DNA of 52,193 bases, taken from positions 1-52,193 of the forward strand of contig JAQXGQ010000144.1 in assembly GCA_029006795.1 (NCBI GenBank), given 5' to 3'. Under the pieces are notes generated by a model, which saw only the letters and a list, made by a program, of their open reading frames with translations, searched no databases and was not told where the DNA came from. Both the position numbers and the translations under genes were made by a program. Positions 1-7,936 of the stretch are shown in pieces (the stretch's first letter is position 1; every line of letters begins with the position of its first letter). The DNA is from Clostridiales bacterium. GTDB lineage: Bacteria > Bacillota > Clostridia > Lachnospirales > Lachnospiraceae.

Positions 1-717
1 ATGGGAAAGAAATATGGATTTTGCCGCATTCGCTTCTTCTGCTTTTCTTTTCTGCTCCCGAATCTGCCGAATCAAAAAAATGTCTGGATTTTCTATCGTC
101 AAAAAAAAGGACAAATTGACTAACATAATACTCATTCCACTGCTAAGCGCCAACGGAAACAGTGCCTGGAAAATTACCCCTACACATTCCACAGTCAAAC
201 CCATAGTTACCGCTACGCGCTTTTTTTTATGTACCTGTGACCAATGTCTGCACAAAATCACGATATTCGAAATCAGGTAACCGCAGATAAAGAGAAATGT
301 TGCAAACACTGCCGGCCCATAAGAATAATTTCCATCCTTTGTCTGCACATAATTAATTGGTAAAAATGTAAGAAAAATCAGTCCCACAACCAATATCGGA
401 ATACACAGCTTTGAACCCACAATACGCTGCTTCGCTTCCTCCTCGACCAGGAGCACCATATAGCGGTAAGTAAAATAAACTTCGACCAGCACGGTTGCAT
501 AAAACAATCGGTGCAATGTATCATTAACCGGAATCGGTACTATCTCCAAATGATTCACCGTATAAACCGTTACCCCATCAAGCAAAAGATTGACGATTGA
601 TAAAATAAGCATTTCTGAAAAGCATGTATCCAATTTCGTACACTCTCGTTTTGCCGAAAAATACATATAAGCCAGAATCAACAAGACCAAAAGGCTTGCT
701 ACCTCCATTCGTATCAT
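1..717 (-). CDS. Membrane sensor histidine kinase, N-terminal part (cut by window edge)
   Basis: The ATG at 717-715 follows a strong GGGAGGAG ribosome site. The 239 visible codons run off the left edge without a stop. About six hydrophobic segments occupy residues 1-205, followed by a charged coiled stretch ending EEANAAKSIFLSH. That matches the lead-in to a HisKA box (typically MSHEIRTP); the histidine itself lies outside the window. The arrangement of a multi-helix membrane sensor leading into HisKA is the same as in the complete hybrid kinase at 7937-10819, so the two may be paralogues. The signal is unknown. A GGDEF or other output is less likely given the AKS.FL motif. Confidence 0.7.
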   Translation of the reverse strand, partial: MIRMEVASLLVLLILAYMYFSAKRECTKLDTCFSEMLILSIVNLLLDGVTVYTVNHLEIVPIPVNDTLHRLFYATVLVEVYFTYRYMVLLVEEEAKQRIVGSKLCIPILVVGLIFLTFLPINYVQTKDGNYSYGPAVFATFLFICGYLISNIVILCRHWSQVHKKKRVAVTMGLTVECVGVIFQALFPLALSSGMSIMLVNLSFFLTIENPDIFLIRQIREQKRKAEEANAAKSIFLSH

Positions 718-865
718 AAACTTCTCCTCCCAATCATCATGTAACACCGATTTTTCTTTTGTCTTTCTGTCTAAATTATACAAAAATTTTGCTCACAATT
801 CAATACAACTTGCCGCCGTTTTTCGACAACTTACTCTTTTCTTTTTTCCTGTAAATGTATAATGA

Positions 866-905
866 GAAAAAGGCACTCTCACATGATGATGTGAGAATGC
901 CTTCT
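866..905 (-). terminator. Rho-independent terminator of spoVT
   Basis: A 14-bp stem (871-884 with 889-902) and a 4-base loop are followed on the minus strand by TTTTT. One pair is C/A read on the plus strand but a G-U wobble on the minus strand, which supports minus-strand use. It lies a few bases past the spoVT stop. Confidence 0.85.
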
Positions 906-907
906 TT

Positions 908-1456
908 TTACTGCTCCATCTGTCTTCCCAAAAATGCTGCCGCTGTCATTGCCAGCTTCTGCTCTGTTTCTCCAAATCTCCTTTTTTCATCCCTGCCATA
1001 TAAAATTACTGCTCCAATCGCATCTCCTTCGCAGAGAATCGTGCTTATCACTTCACTGCTGTGTATTCCAGGGTCATCTAACGTAATTTTGATGAATGAA
1101 TTATCCTGGGATGAGGCAAGCAGATGTTCCCTGTCTTCAATCAGCCTCTCCAACTGCTTGCTGATGGGTTTTCCGTCAAATTCCTTTTTTCCGTTTCCCG
1201 CTGCAGCCACCACATGATCTCTATCCGTAATACACACAAGCTGACCGCTGGTCTGCGCCAGTGCTTCCGCATACTGGCCTGCATACTGACTAAGTTCACC
1301 AATCAGGGAATATTTCTTTAATATGATTTCTCCCTCACGGTCTGTAAATATCTCAAGCGGGTCTCCCTCACGAATCCGCAGTGTCCTTCTAATCTCCTTC
1401 GGAATTACGACCCTTCCCAAATCATCTATTCTTCTAACAATTCCTGTTGCCTTCAT
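908..1456 (-). CDS. spoVT: Stage V sporulation protein T, AbrB-type regulator
   Basis: A 182-residue protein. Residues 1-50 are an AbrB/SpoVT swapped-hairpin DNA-binding domain (MKATGIVRRIDDLGRVVIPK, then EIRRTLRIREGDPLEI). Residues 55-180 form a GAF-like domain, as in Bacillus SpoVT. In spore formers SpoVT is a late forespore regulator acting with sigma G; homologues also occur in poorly sporulating Lachnospiraceae. The start follows a GGAGG site 8 bases upstream. An AATAGTAT-N12-ATACTATT palindrome lies just upstream and could be an autoregulatory site (inference). Confidence 0.92.
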   Translation of the reverse strand: MKATGIVRRIDDLGRVVIPKEIRRTLRIREGDPLEIFTDREGEIILKKYSLIGELSQYAGQYAEALAQTSGQLVCITDRDHVVAAAGNGKKEFDGKPISKQLERLIEDREHLLASSQDNSFIKITLDDPGIHSSEVISTILCEGDAIGAVILYGRDEKRRFGETEQKLAMTAAAFLGRQMEQ

Positions 1457-1479
1457 AAAGCAAAACCTCCATTTACGCT

Positions 1480-1507
1480 AATAGTATTTTCTGTCTTTGA
1501 TACTATT
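1480..1507. promoter_or_regulatory. Palindrome upstream of spoVT
   Basis: Perfect 8-bp arms AATAGTAT (1480-1487) and ATACTATT (1500-1507) are separated by 12 bases, about 25 bases before the spoVT start. Position and symmetry suggest an operator; the binding protein is unknown. Confidence 0.45.
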
Positions 1508-1546
1508 ATTTGTAAAAAGAGATTTGTTATACCTGCTTTCTTAATT

Positions 1547-1954
1547 TTATTCGCTGTCCCGTTTCCTCAAATTATAAAACGTAAACATTGCCGTATTTAA
1601 AAGCATTCCCTGATCATCGGCAATCCGTGCCTCTACCACAGAAATATTTTTTCCCGGCTTTAACACCCTGCTCTCACAAAGAATATATTCCGTATTTCTC
1701 CCGGCTTTCAGGTATTGAATATTACCGTCCACCGTAGTCACATAATAACCATAAGTGGATGCTGCTATTCCGCAAAGCGTATCGGCGGCAGCATAAAGCG
1801 CCCCTCCGTGAAAATCTCCATAAATATTTGTCAGTTCCTTACGAAACGGTATTTTTGCCTTCACAAAACCCTTTGACACCTCCATCAATTCTATCTGGAG
1901 ACTTTTCATAAAAGGATTTTCCTCCAATATTTTCTGGCATTCTTCCTTTTGCAT
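1547..1954 (-). CDS. PaaI-family hotdog thioesterase
   Basis: A 135-residue protein of single-hotdog size. The motif NIYGDFHGGALYAAADTLCG contains the HGG...D signature of the PaaI/YbgC-like acyl-CoA thioesterase group, followed by the usual beta strands (TTVDGNIQYLKAG, ILCESRVLKPGKNISVVEA). The predicted activity is hydrolysis of an acyl-CoA or aryl-CoA thioester in the cytoplasm; the substrate cannot be read from the sequence. It lies 51 bases downstream of the SleB-like gene and 90 bases upstream of spoVT on the same strand, with no obvious functional link. Confidence 0.82.
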   Translation of the reverse strand: MQKEECQKILEENPFMKSLQIELMEVSKGFVKAKIPFRKELTNIYGDFHGGALYAAADTLCGIAASTYGYYVTTVDGNIQYLKAGRNTEYILCESRVLKPGKNISVVEARIADDQGMLLNTAMFTFYNLRKRDSE

Positions 1955-2005
1955 ATCATATCTTCCTTTCCAATGTATCCAGTATCCTGCAAAAAATCTG
2001 CTCTG

Positions 2006-2668
2006 TCAATAGCAAAAATAATGACAGCATATCTTTTTATCCACATTCGGTGTCAGCGCAAATGTAGAAAAATACATCGTGTCATTCCTCAAAATATTTG
2101 TTTGTCCGTACAGTACATGATAAATCGACTGATATTCCTTTTGTGTTGGCCTTGCCGTATCCCGAAGTTTCCAAGAGCAGAACTGCACCGGATGGTCTTC
2201 GCTCAAAACATCATAAAGTGTATCCGGATAATCTGGAGATCTCATGCGATTAAACACCACCTCCACGACAGCCTCCTGCCCTTCTTCCGGTTCTCCACAG
2301 GCCTCCACCCAAACAATTTGTGCTAATAGGTCTATCTCGTCACGGGTAAGATAAATATTCCATCGGTTTTTATATAAATTCAATTCATTTGTGACAACCG
2401 GCGCCGTCTTTGCCTCTTCCCTTACTGTTTCCTGTTCCATAGCCTTTTCCGGTGCAGATGCCGTTTTATTCTCATTTTCTGAAACGAAAGATGCCGTCTC
2501 CACGGTCAAATCTTCCTGTATATCTTCCTGTTCTGCTTTCCCCTCCTGTGCTTTTATTTCATGTTCATTTGATTCTGGCGTAAATGATTTTTGACTTCTG
2601 TTGGATGCACAAAAAAAACTGCCGCAAATACAACATATCAGCAAGGCACCCAAGATTCTTTTTCTCAT
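2006..2668 (-). CDS. SleB-like cell-wall hydrolase with signal peptide
   Basis: A 220-residue protein. Residues 1-22 form a hydrophobic signal sequence (MRKRILGALLICCICGSFFC). Residues 25-105 are an acidic low-complexity linker, and 110-220 are a Hydrolase_2/SleB catalytic domain. The glutamate-containing core IVWVEACGEPEEGQEAVVEV matches the family pattern AxxIYxEARGEPxxGQxAVxxV. The end, YFSTFALTPNVDKKICCHYF, also fits the family. SleB and its vegetative relatives cut peptidoglycan (lytic transglycosylase). There is no N-terminal PG-binding domain, so this is closer to the short secreted CwlJ/SleB-type hydrolases than to full SleB. Confidence 0.8.
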   Translation of the reverse strand: MRKRILGALLICCICGSFFCASNRSQKSFTPESNEHEIKAQEGKAEQEDIQEDLTVETASFVSENENKTASAPEKAMEQETVREEAKTAPVVTNELNLYKNRWNIYLTRDEIDLLAQIVWVEACGEPEEGQEAVVEVVFNRMRSPDYPDTLYDVLSEDHPVQFCSWKLRDTARPTQKEYQSIYHVLYGQTNILRNDTMYFSTFALTPNVDKKICCHYFCY

Positions 2669-2842
2669 TTTTTCCCTTTCCTTAAGAACAATTTATAAAA
2701 TCCTGTTGATTGCATATCCTAATCATGTCCATTTTTTTAATATCTATTCACTTGTTTTTTACGGAACATTTTTTTTAATGCCGCCTTCGGCTGACATCTA
2801 ATATACATTATATGAACGCCAACAGAGTTTTATGACAGAAAA

Positions 2843-2868
2843 GAAGCGGCAAAATCCTTTGCCGCCTC
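2843..2868 (-). terminator. Terminator of the Cache chemoreceptor gene
   Basis: Stem GCGGCAAA/TTTGCCGC with a four-base loop, followed on the minus strand by TTCTTTTCT. It sits 20 bases past the stop at 2889. Confidence 0.8.
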
Positions 2869-2888
2869 TTTCCTGTTTCAGTATTGTT

Positions 2889-4676
2889 TTACAATTTAAA
2901 TTTCTGTGTATTGTCTACCAGAATCTGTACATCATCTAACAGTCCATGCACAATTTCGGATGAGTTTCTCACCACATCGTCCAGTTCCGTCGACATTGCG
3001 GAAGTCTCCTCGGTAGATGCCGCATTGTCGGTTGCCAGATGATTTAACGTCTCAATTCCCTGCATTACTTTGTCGCACTGTGTATTGATTTCTCCGATGC
3101 GAGCCGTGATGGTCTCTATAGCGTCTACACAGGAATTTAATGCATCCTTCAGACCGTGGAACATCTCCTTTGTACTCTCTAATGTATTGACCTGAAGCTC
3201 TGCCGCCTCATTCATTGTCCGCATAATTTCTACTGATTTTTCAGAATTTTCTGTCAGTTCCTTAATGATCTCATTGATCTCAGTTGCCGTATCCGAAGAC
3301 TGTGTTGCCAGATTTCCGATTTCTTCTGCAACAACTGCAAAACCTTTTCCTGCCTCTCCAGCCCGCGCTGCTTCGATAGAAGCGTTTAAAGACAACAGAT
3401 TAGTCTGGGAAGAAATCTCCGTAATCAACGTAGCCGCCTGACTAATCTTCATAACAGACTCATTTGTATTTTCCGTCTGGGCATACATGGAATCAATATC
3501 CGTTTTGGTCTTTGTATTCACATCAATCAACTTCTGCAGGGCATCCATAGACTTATCTGAATAGTCCTGCATGGTTCTTGCGTTTTCATCCAGAGAACCT
3601 ACCTCCTGCGAGGTATTTGCGATTCCCTCTGCAATATCCTCAATATTCAAAGAAGCTTCATTGGTAGACTGCGCCTGGGTTGTTGTATTTTCAGCGATTT
3701 CACCAACTGCGGTAGAAACACTTTGTATGGATTCCTCCATTGAGGAGAAATTCTTTGTAAAGTTCTGAATGACTCCGGCAAGATTTTCCGAGGTAACACT
3801 GATATTGGAAATCAGCTCCACCATATTTTTCTGTGCTACATCCAAAGCCTCTGCCGTCCTGCCGAGCTCGGTCGCATCTCTGACATCAATTCCCGTTGTC
3901 AGATCACCATCAGAAAGCCGCGTCGCAAGTCCCTGGATTTCAACCAAAGGATGACAGATTTTATTCCCGTAAATTCTGGAAACAAACATTGCAATCAGTG
4001 CCATAATAATTGCCGCCACAACAATTACAATACACAGCGTGACAAACTGATTATTGATACTGTTCTCCACTGCACCCATCTCTGCCTGCATATCATCAAC
4101 ATAGTTTCCTGTCGAAACAACCCATCCCCATGGCTCAAAAATCTGGGAATAAGCAACCTTTGGTGCAACTGTCACACCGTCAGCCTTAGTAAAATAAAAT
4201 TCATTGTAGCCGCCACCTTCTGCGCTCTCTGCCACTTTCATAATTTCCTGAATAATCATAACCCCATTCTGGTCTTCCAGCTCATAGCGGTTATCTCCTT
4301 CCTGATCTAGCAGAATCGGGTGCATGATTAACGTATAATCTGTATCATCAATCCAGAAATAACCATCTCCCTCATCTCCGTAACGCATGGCACGCACAAT
4401 CTCTGCTGCTTCTTCCTTCGCCTCATCCTCTGTCATATCCCCGGCTTCATATTTATCATATTCCGCCTGTAAAACAGTAATTACGGACTGAACCTGCGAT
4501 TTGATTTCCTGATTATAGCCTTCGTTCATCGCATTCTCATAATCAGTGACCGCCAGTGTCGTAGCAGAACGAATACTGATTATGGCTACCACGCCTATTA
4601 CCAGGCATGCCACCAATACATTGCCAATGCAAAGTGCCATCAGTGATGTTTTCACGCTTTTTGTTTTCTTTTTCAT
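2889..4676 (-). CDS. Methyl-accepting chemotaxis protein with single Cache sensor
   Basis: A 595-residue chemoreceptor. TM1 is about residues 10-35. An extracellular sCache_2 domain spans about 45-200 (note [20 protein letters not shown] and [16 protein letters not shown]). TM2 is about 208-235, then HAMP, then a cytoplasmic signalling domain whose hairpin tip reads [20 protein letters not shown]. sCache_2 domains often bind small organic acids; the ligand here is unknown. A consensus promoter lies upstream and a terminator downstream, so it is monocistronic. It shows that the host is motile and has a CheA/CheW system encoded elsewhere. Confidence 0.95.
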   Translation of the reverse strand: MKKKTKSVKTSLMALCIGNVLVACLVIGVVAIISIRSATTLAVTDYENAMNEGYNQEIKSQVQSVITVLQAEYDKYEAGDMTEDEAKEEAAEIVRAMRYGDEGDGYFWIDDTDYTLIMHPILLDQEGDNRYELEDQNGVMIIQEIMKVAESAEGGGYNEFYFTKADGVTVAPKVAYSQIFEPWGWVVSTGNYVDDMQAEMGAVENSINNQFVTLCIVIVVAAIIMALIAMFVSRIYGNKICHPLVEIQGLATRLSDGDLTTGIDVRDATELGRTAEALDVAQKNMVELISNISVTSENLAGVIQNFTKNFSSMEESIQSVSTAVGEIAENTTTQAQSTNEASLNIEDIAEGIANTSQEVGSLDENARTMQDYSDKSMDALQKLIDVNTKTKTDIDSMYAQTENTNESVMKISQAATLITEISSQTNLLSLNASIEAARAGEAGKGFAVVAEEIGNLATQSSDTATEINEIIKELTENSEKSVEIMRTMNEAAELQVNTLESTKEMFHGLKDALNSCVDAIETITARIGEINTQCDKVMQGIETLNHLATDNAASTEETSAMSTELDDVVRNSSEIVHGLLDDVQILVDNTQKFKL

Positions 4677-4758
4677 GACTCTTTCCTTCTTCCTTCGTAC
4701 TGTCTAACTAATGTTGTTTTCAGTCTGTGAATTTATAACTCCCTTTTTTAACATTACT

Positions 4759-4787
4759 ATTATACTATATGTACAATTTTTTTGCAA
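4759..4787 (-). promoter_or_regulatory. Sigma-A-type promoter of the Cache chemoreceptor
   Basis: On the minus strand, TTGCAA (4787-4782), 17 bases, TATAAT (4764-4759), about 85 bases before the start codon. No sigma-28-type flagellar promoter was seen. Confidence 0.7.
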
Positions 4788-4824
4788 CTTCTGTGTTTTT
4801 TTTGTATCTTTTAACTGTTTTTTT

Positions 4825-5991
4825 CTACACATATGCATGATCCACAGTAACTACCGCATATACATTTTCAAAATTCTTCTGCATCAGTTCATCAATCCAT
4901 TTTTTTACTTCTTCTTCTCCCATTTTATAATCTGCCGGAAGTACAATATCGAAAATCACATTGGTATGTGTCGGGCCTTTCACCATGCGAAAATCATGGA
5001 TACTAAGGCGCTCATCCTTTTCCTTTATTTTTTCCAGCACCTTACGTTTCATTATTTCGACTTCCTCATCATTGACATGAATCGGATCCATATGAATGAC
5101 TGCTTCACATTCCAGCTTTTCTTTTAATTCCCGCTCAATGGTATCTATCATATCATGCAGTTCAAAAACATCCCCATCTCCCGGCACTTCCGCATGCAGA
5201 GAAATCATGCATCTTCCCGGCCCATAATCGTGTACGATAAGGTCATGCATGCCTGTTACATTTTCGTGAGACATCACGATATGTTCGATTTCTTCCACGA
5301 ACTCTGCCTCAGGCGCCTTGCCAAGCAGGGGGCTTAATGTTTCCTTTGCTGCCTCATACCCCGCTCGCAGGATAAAAATTGCTACGAACAGACCGCAGAT
5401 TCCATCCACGTTCCATCCAGTAAACTTTGTGATGAACATGGAAATGAGAACAACCGTTGTTGCCACTGCATCACTTAAGCTGTCCGCTGCCGTTGCTTTC
5501 ATTGCCGCAGAATTGATTTTTTCCCCAATCTTCTTATTATAAGAAGACATATAGAGCTTTACCACTATGGCAGCAATCAGAATGACAAAGGAAATCAAAC
5601 TGGTATCCACCGGCTCCGGATGCAGAATTTTTTGTACAGAAGTCCGAAACAATTCTACCCCCATGATAAGAATCATTGAAGACACTGCAAGACCGGAGAG
5701 ATATTCCACCCGTCCATGTCCAAATGGATGCTCTAAATCTGCCTTTTTGCCCGCCATCTGAAAACCGAGCAGTGTAATGAGCGATGAACCGGCGTCCGAC
5801 AAGTTATTAAAGGAATCCGCCATAATTGCCACCGATTTGCTGAGCGCGCCTGCCAGATATTTTCCGGCAAACAGGATTACATTCAAGACGATTCCAAGGA
5901 TACAGCTTATTCTGCCATATCCCTGCCGCACTTTTGCATTCTTTACATCTGACGTATCTTTTAGAAATATTTTTGCAAGTAATTCAACCAT
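4825..5991 (-). CDS. Cation diffusion facilitator (CDF) metal exporter
   Basis: A 388-residue inner-membrane transporter with about six TM helices. TM2 contains the CDF metal site pattern (IMADSFNNLSDAGSS) and TM5 the second one (ATAADSLSDAVATT), giving the paired D..xxxD arrangement of Zn/Mn/Fe exporters. The loop HPFGHGRVEYLSG is a family hallmark. Residues 215-290 are the usual cytoplasmic ferredoxin-like domain, followed by about 90 extra residues that resemble a second such domain. Start chosen at 5991 (MVELLAKIFL), after GAGGGGAAAAAT; an upstream in-frame ATG would cover the promoter. DxxxD sites occur in Mn exporters as well as Zn exporters, so the metal is uncertain. Confidence 0.92.
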   Translation of the reverse strand: MVELLAKIFLKDTSDVKNAKVRQGYGRISCILGIVLNVILFAGKYLAGALSKSVAIMADSFNNLSDAGSSLITLLGFQMAGKKADLEHPFGHGRVEYLSGLAVSSMILIMGVELFRTSVQKILHPEPVDTSLISFVILIAAIVVKLYMSSYNKKIGEKINSAAMKATAADSLSDAVATTVVLISMFITKFTGWNVDGICGLFVAIFILRAGYEAAKETLSPLLGKAPEAEFVEEIEHIVMSHENVTGMHDLIVHDYGPGRCMISLHAEVPGDGDVFELHDMIDTIERELKEKLECEAVIHMDPIHVNDEEVEIMKRKVLEKIKEKDERLSIHDFRMVKGPTHTNVIFDIVLPADYKMGEEEVKKWIDELMQKNFENVYAVVTVDHAYV

Positions 5992-6022
5992 ATTTTTCCC
6001 CTCTCCTCTATGTTTAACACTT

Positions 6023-6051
6023 ATTTTATTCCCATATGATGGAAAATACAA
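6023..6051 (-). promoter_or_regulatory. Promoter of the CDF exporter
   Basis: On the minus strand, TTGTAT (6051-6046), 17 bases, TAAAAT (6028-6023), about 32 bases before the chosen start. The spacer carries a small dyad TTCC-N7-GGAA that could be a metal-regulator site (speculative). Confidence 0.6.
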
Positions 6052-6061
6052 TCCTTTTCCC

Positions 6062-6211
6062 TCATTTTTCCCGTCCCTGCTGCATATCATAAGAGCAAAG
6101 AGTTTCATTTTGCTGTCTGTGGCGCTTCAGCCAGCTTTTACAAGCTCCCTTCACGCAGGCGGAAATACCAAATGTACCTGCACATATGGCTGCCCCGAAG
6201 AACACTTCCAC
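6062..6211 (-). CDS. Possible 49-residue small membrane protein, GTG start
   Basis: A short frame starting GTG at 6211, just after the ribosome-like GGGAGGGGG. It encodes MEVFFGAAICAGTFGISACV followed by a Lys/Arg-rich tail to the stop at 6062. Residues 3-22 are hydrophobic, small-residue-rich and hold two cysteines, with two more later. That resembles the one-helix small proteins found beside metal transporters in Clostridia, but I cannot assign a family. It lies directly upstream of the CDF promoter, on the same strand. Without comparison it could be chance; the good ribosome site and helix-plus-basic-tail layout are the only support. Confidence 0.4.
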   Translation of the reverse strand: MEVFFGAAICAGTFGISACVKGACKSWLKRHRQQNETLCSYDMQQGREK

Positions 6212-6404
6212 ATCGGCCCCCTCCCTTCTTTTCGGCTCCAGCCTTTCTTAATCCTGCTACCAGCATATGAACCTTAAAGGCATTTGTTGCATTTCTTAAT
6301 TTTTCCTTTATTCCAACAAATACCTGCTTTTTTCACTACCTTTTTTCTGGTATTTGTGCTATCTTAAGTAATATCTTAAAGCTATTGCGCAGAAAGGATT
6401 TATT

Positions 6405-7904
6405 ATGGCAAAAAAGAGAAAGAGACGACAAAGTTCTTCTATTTCAAAAGGTCTTATCCTTGGCTTTGGCATTCCACTTTTGCTTCTCCTCATTTTATAC
6501 ATTGTCTTTATCTTTTATTTTCGCACGCACTTTTTCCTGCGCACGGAAATCAACCACCTCTCTGTAGGCGGTATGACACTGGAAGAAGCAAAAGAAAAAC
6601 TAAAGGAGGAATGTGCTTCCTATCTTTTAACAATTTATGACAGGGACGGTAACAAGTATCATATCAATGCTTCCGACATTTCCTATACCTATGTTCCAGG
6701 AAAAGAAGAAGAAAAGCTCTTGAACAGCCAGAAGGCCTGGCAGTGGCCTAAATGCCTGTTTTCCGATTCCGCCCTCACCTTAAAGACTACGGTCACTTAC
6801 GACGAGGAACTCTTATCCGACGCTGTTTTGGCACTTCCATGCTTTCTACCGGAAAATATTACAGAACCCGCCGATGCCTACATCGAAAAAAACGATGACG
6901 GCTATTCTCTCGTCCCGGAAACGCCTGGGACCCACCTGCTGCCGGAACAGGTACAAAAAAAAGCAGCATTGGCTGTTGCGGACGGTGAAGATACCCTCAC
7001 GCTGACGGATGAAGACTATCTGGCCCCCTCCGTAACCTGCGAGGCCCCTGTGCTGACTGCCTGCATGGATACAATAGATACCTTGCTCTCAACTACAATT
7101 ACCTACGACATTGCCGATGAGGAAGAAATTTTGGATAAGGAAACGGTCGCAAACTGGATCATTCTCGGAGAAGACTACAGCGTATCCTTAAACCAGACAA
7201 AACTCTCAGCCTACGTCCAGTCGCTTGCCAGCAAATACAACACCTATGCGGACCCGCGCAATTTTATTACCTCTAAAGGTGACACGGTACTAGTGGGCGG
7301 CGGCGACTACGGCTGGATTATTGATAAGGAAAAAGAAGCGGAACAAATTTCCACGGATTTATCCACCGGAAAAGCCATCACCAGGGAACCAATCTACCAG
7401 CAGCGTGCCATTTCCAGAGAATCTGATGACATCGGAAACAGCTATGTGGAAATCGACTACACCAACCAGCATCTCTGGTATTATAAAGACGGTTCCCTTG
7501 TGACAGAATCCGATATTGTATCCGGAAAGCTTGCAAACGGAAACGGCTCCCCGGACGGCGTTTTTAAAATTGTATACAAGCAGAGTCCTGCCGTTTTAAA
7601 GGGTGAGGATTATGAATCAAATGTAACCTATTTTATGCCGTTTGCGTATAACGTTGGAATCCATGACGCAGACTGGAGAAGTTCCTTTGGCAGAAACATC
7701 TATCTCAATTCCGGTTCTCATGGTTGCGTTAATGTTCCACTGGAATGCGCCACCGCCATTTATCAGAATATTGAAGTCGGTACGCCGGTGGTCGCCTACT
7801 ACAGGGAGCCGGTCACTTTGACCTCAAATTCTGCAAAAATTTCAAACGCTTACTCCTATGTTGACCCGGAAGAAAAGAAAGCAACAGGCACGGACACACC
7901 GTAG
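6405..7904 (+). CDS. Membrane-anchored L,D-transpeptidase (YkuD)
   Basis: A 499-residue protein. TM helix about residues 17-40 (GLILGFGIPLLLLLILYIVF). Residues 50-320 are extracellular with PG_binding_4/VanW-like repeats (SVGGMTLEEAKEKLKEECAS). The C-terminal YkuD domain, about 345-475, has the catalytic signature HDADWRSSFG...NSGSHGCVNVP, with the H...SHGC core intact. Such enzymes make 3-3 cross-links or attach partners in peptidoglycan. AGAAAGGA lies 8 bases before the ATG. It is the only plus-strand gene between 1 and 24764, converges with the sensor kinase behind it, and is monocistronic. Confidence 0.92.
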   Translation: MAKKRKRRQSSSISKGLILGFGIPLLLLLILYIVFIFYFRTHFFLRTEINHLSVGGMTLEEAKEKLKEECASYLLTIYDRDGNKYHINASDISYTYVPGKEEEKLLNSQKAWQWPKCLFSDSALTLKTTVTYDEELLSDAVLALPCFLPENITEPADAYIEKNDDGYSLVPETPGTHLLPEQVQKKAALAVADGEDTLTLTDEDYLAPSVTCEAPVLTACMDTIDTLLSTTITYDIADEEEILDKETVANWIILGEDYSVSLNQTKLSAYVQSLASKYNTYADPRNFITSKGDTVLVGGGDYGWIIDKEKEAEQISTDLSTGKAITREPIYQQRAISRESDDIGNSYVEIDYTNQHLWYYKDGSLVTESDIVSGKLANGNGSPDGVFKIVYKQSPAVLKGEDYESNVTYFMPFAYNVGIHDADWRSSFGRNIYLNSGSHGCVNVPLECATAIYQNIEVGTPVVAYYREPVTLTSNSAKISNAYSYVDPEEKKATGTDTP

Positions 7905-7936
7905 CCTGCTGCTTTTTTATATGATACCTCCTGTTA

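Noticed and set aside
5992-6108. N-terminal extension of the CDF exporter to an ATG at 6108
   Set aside because: The extra residues are not family-like, would cover a good promoter, and lack a ribosome site; 5991 has one.
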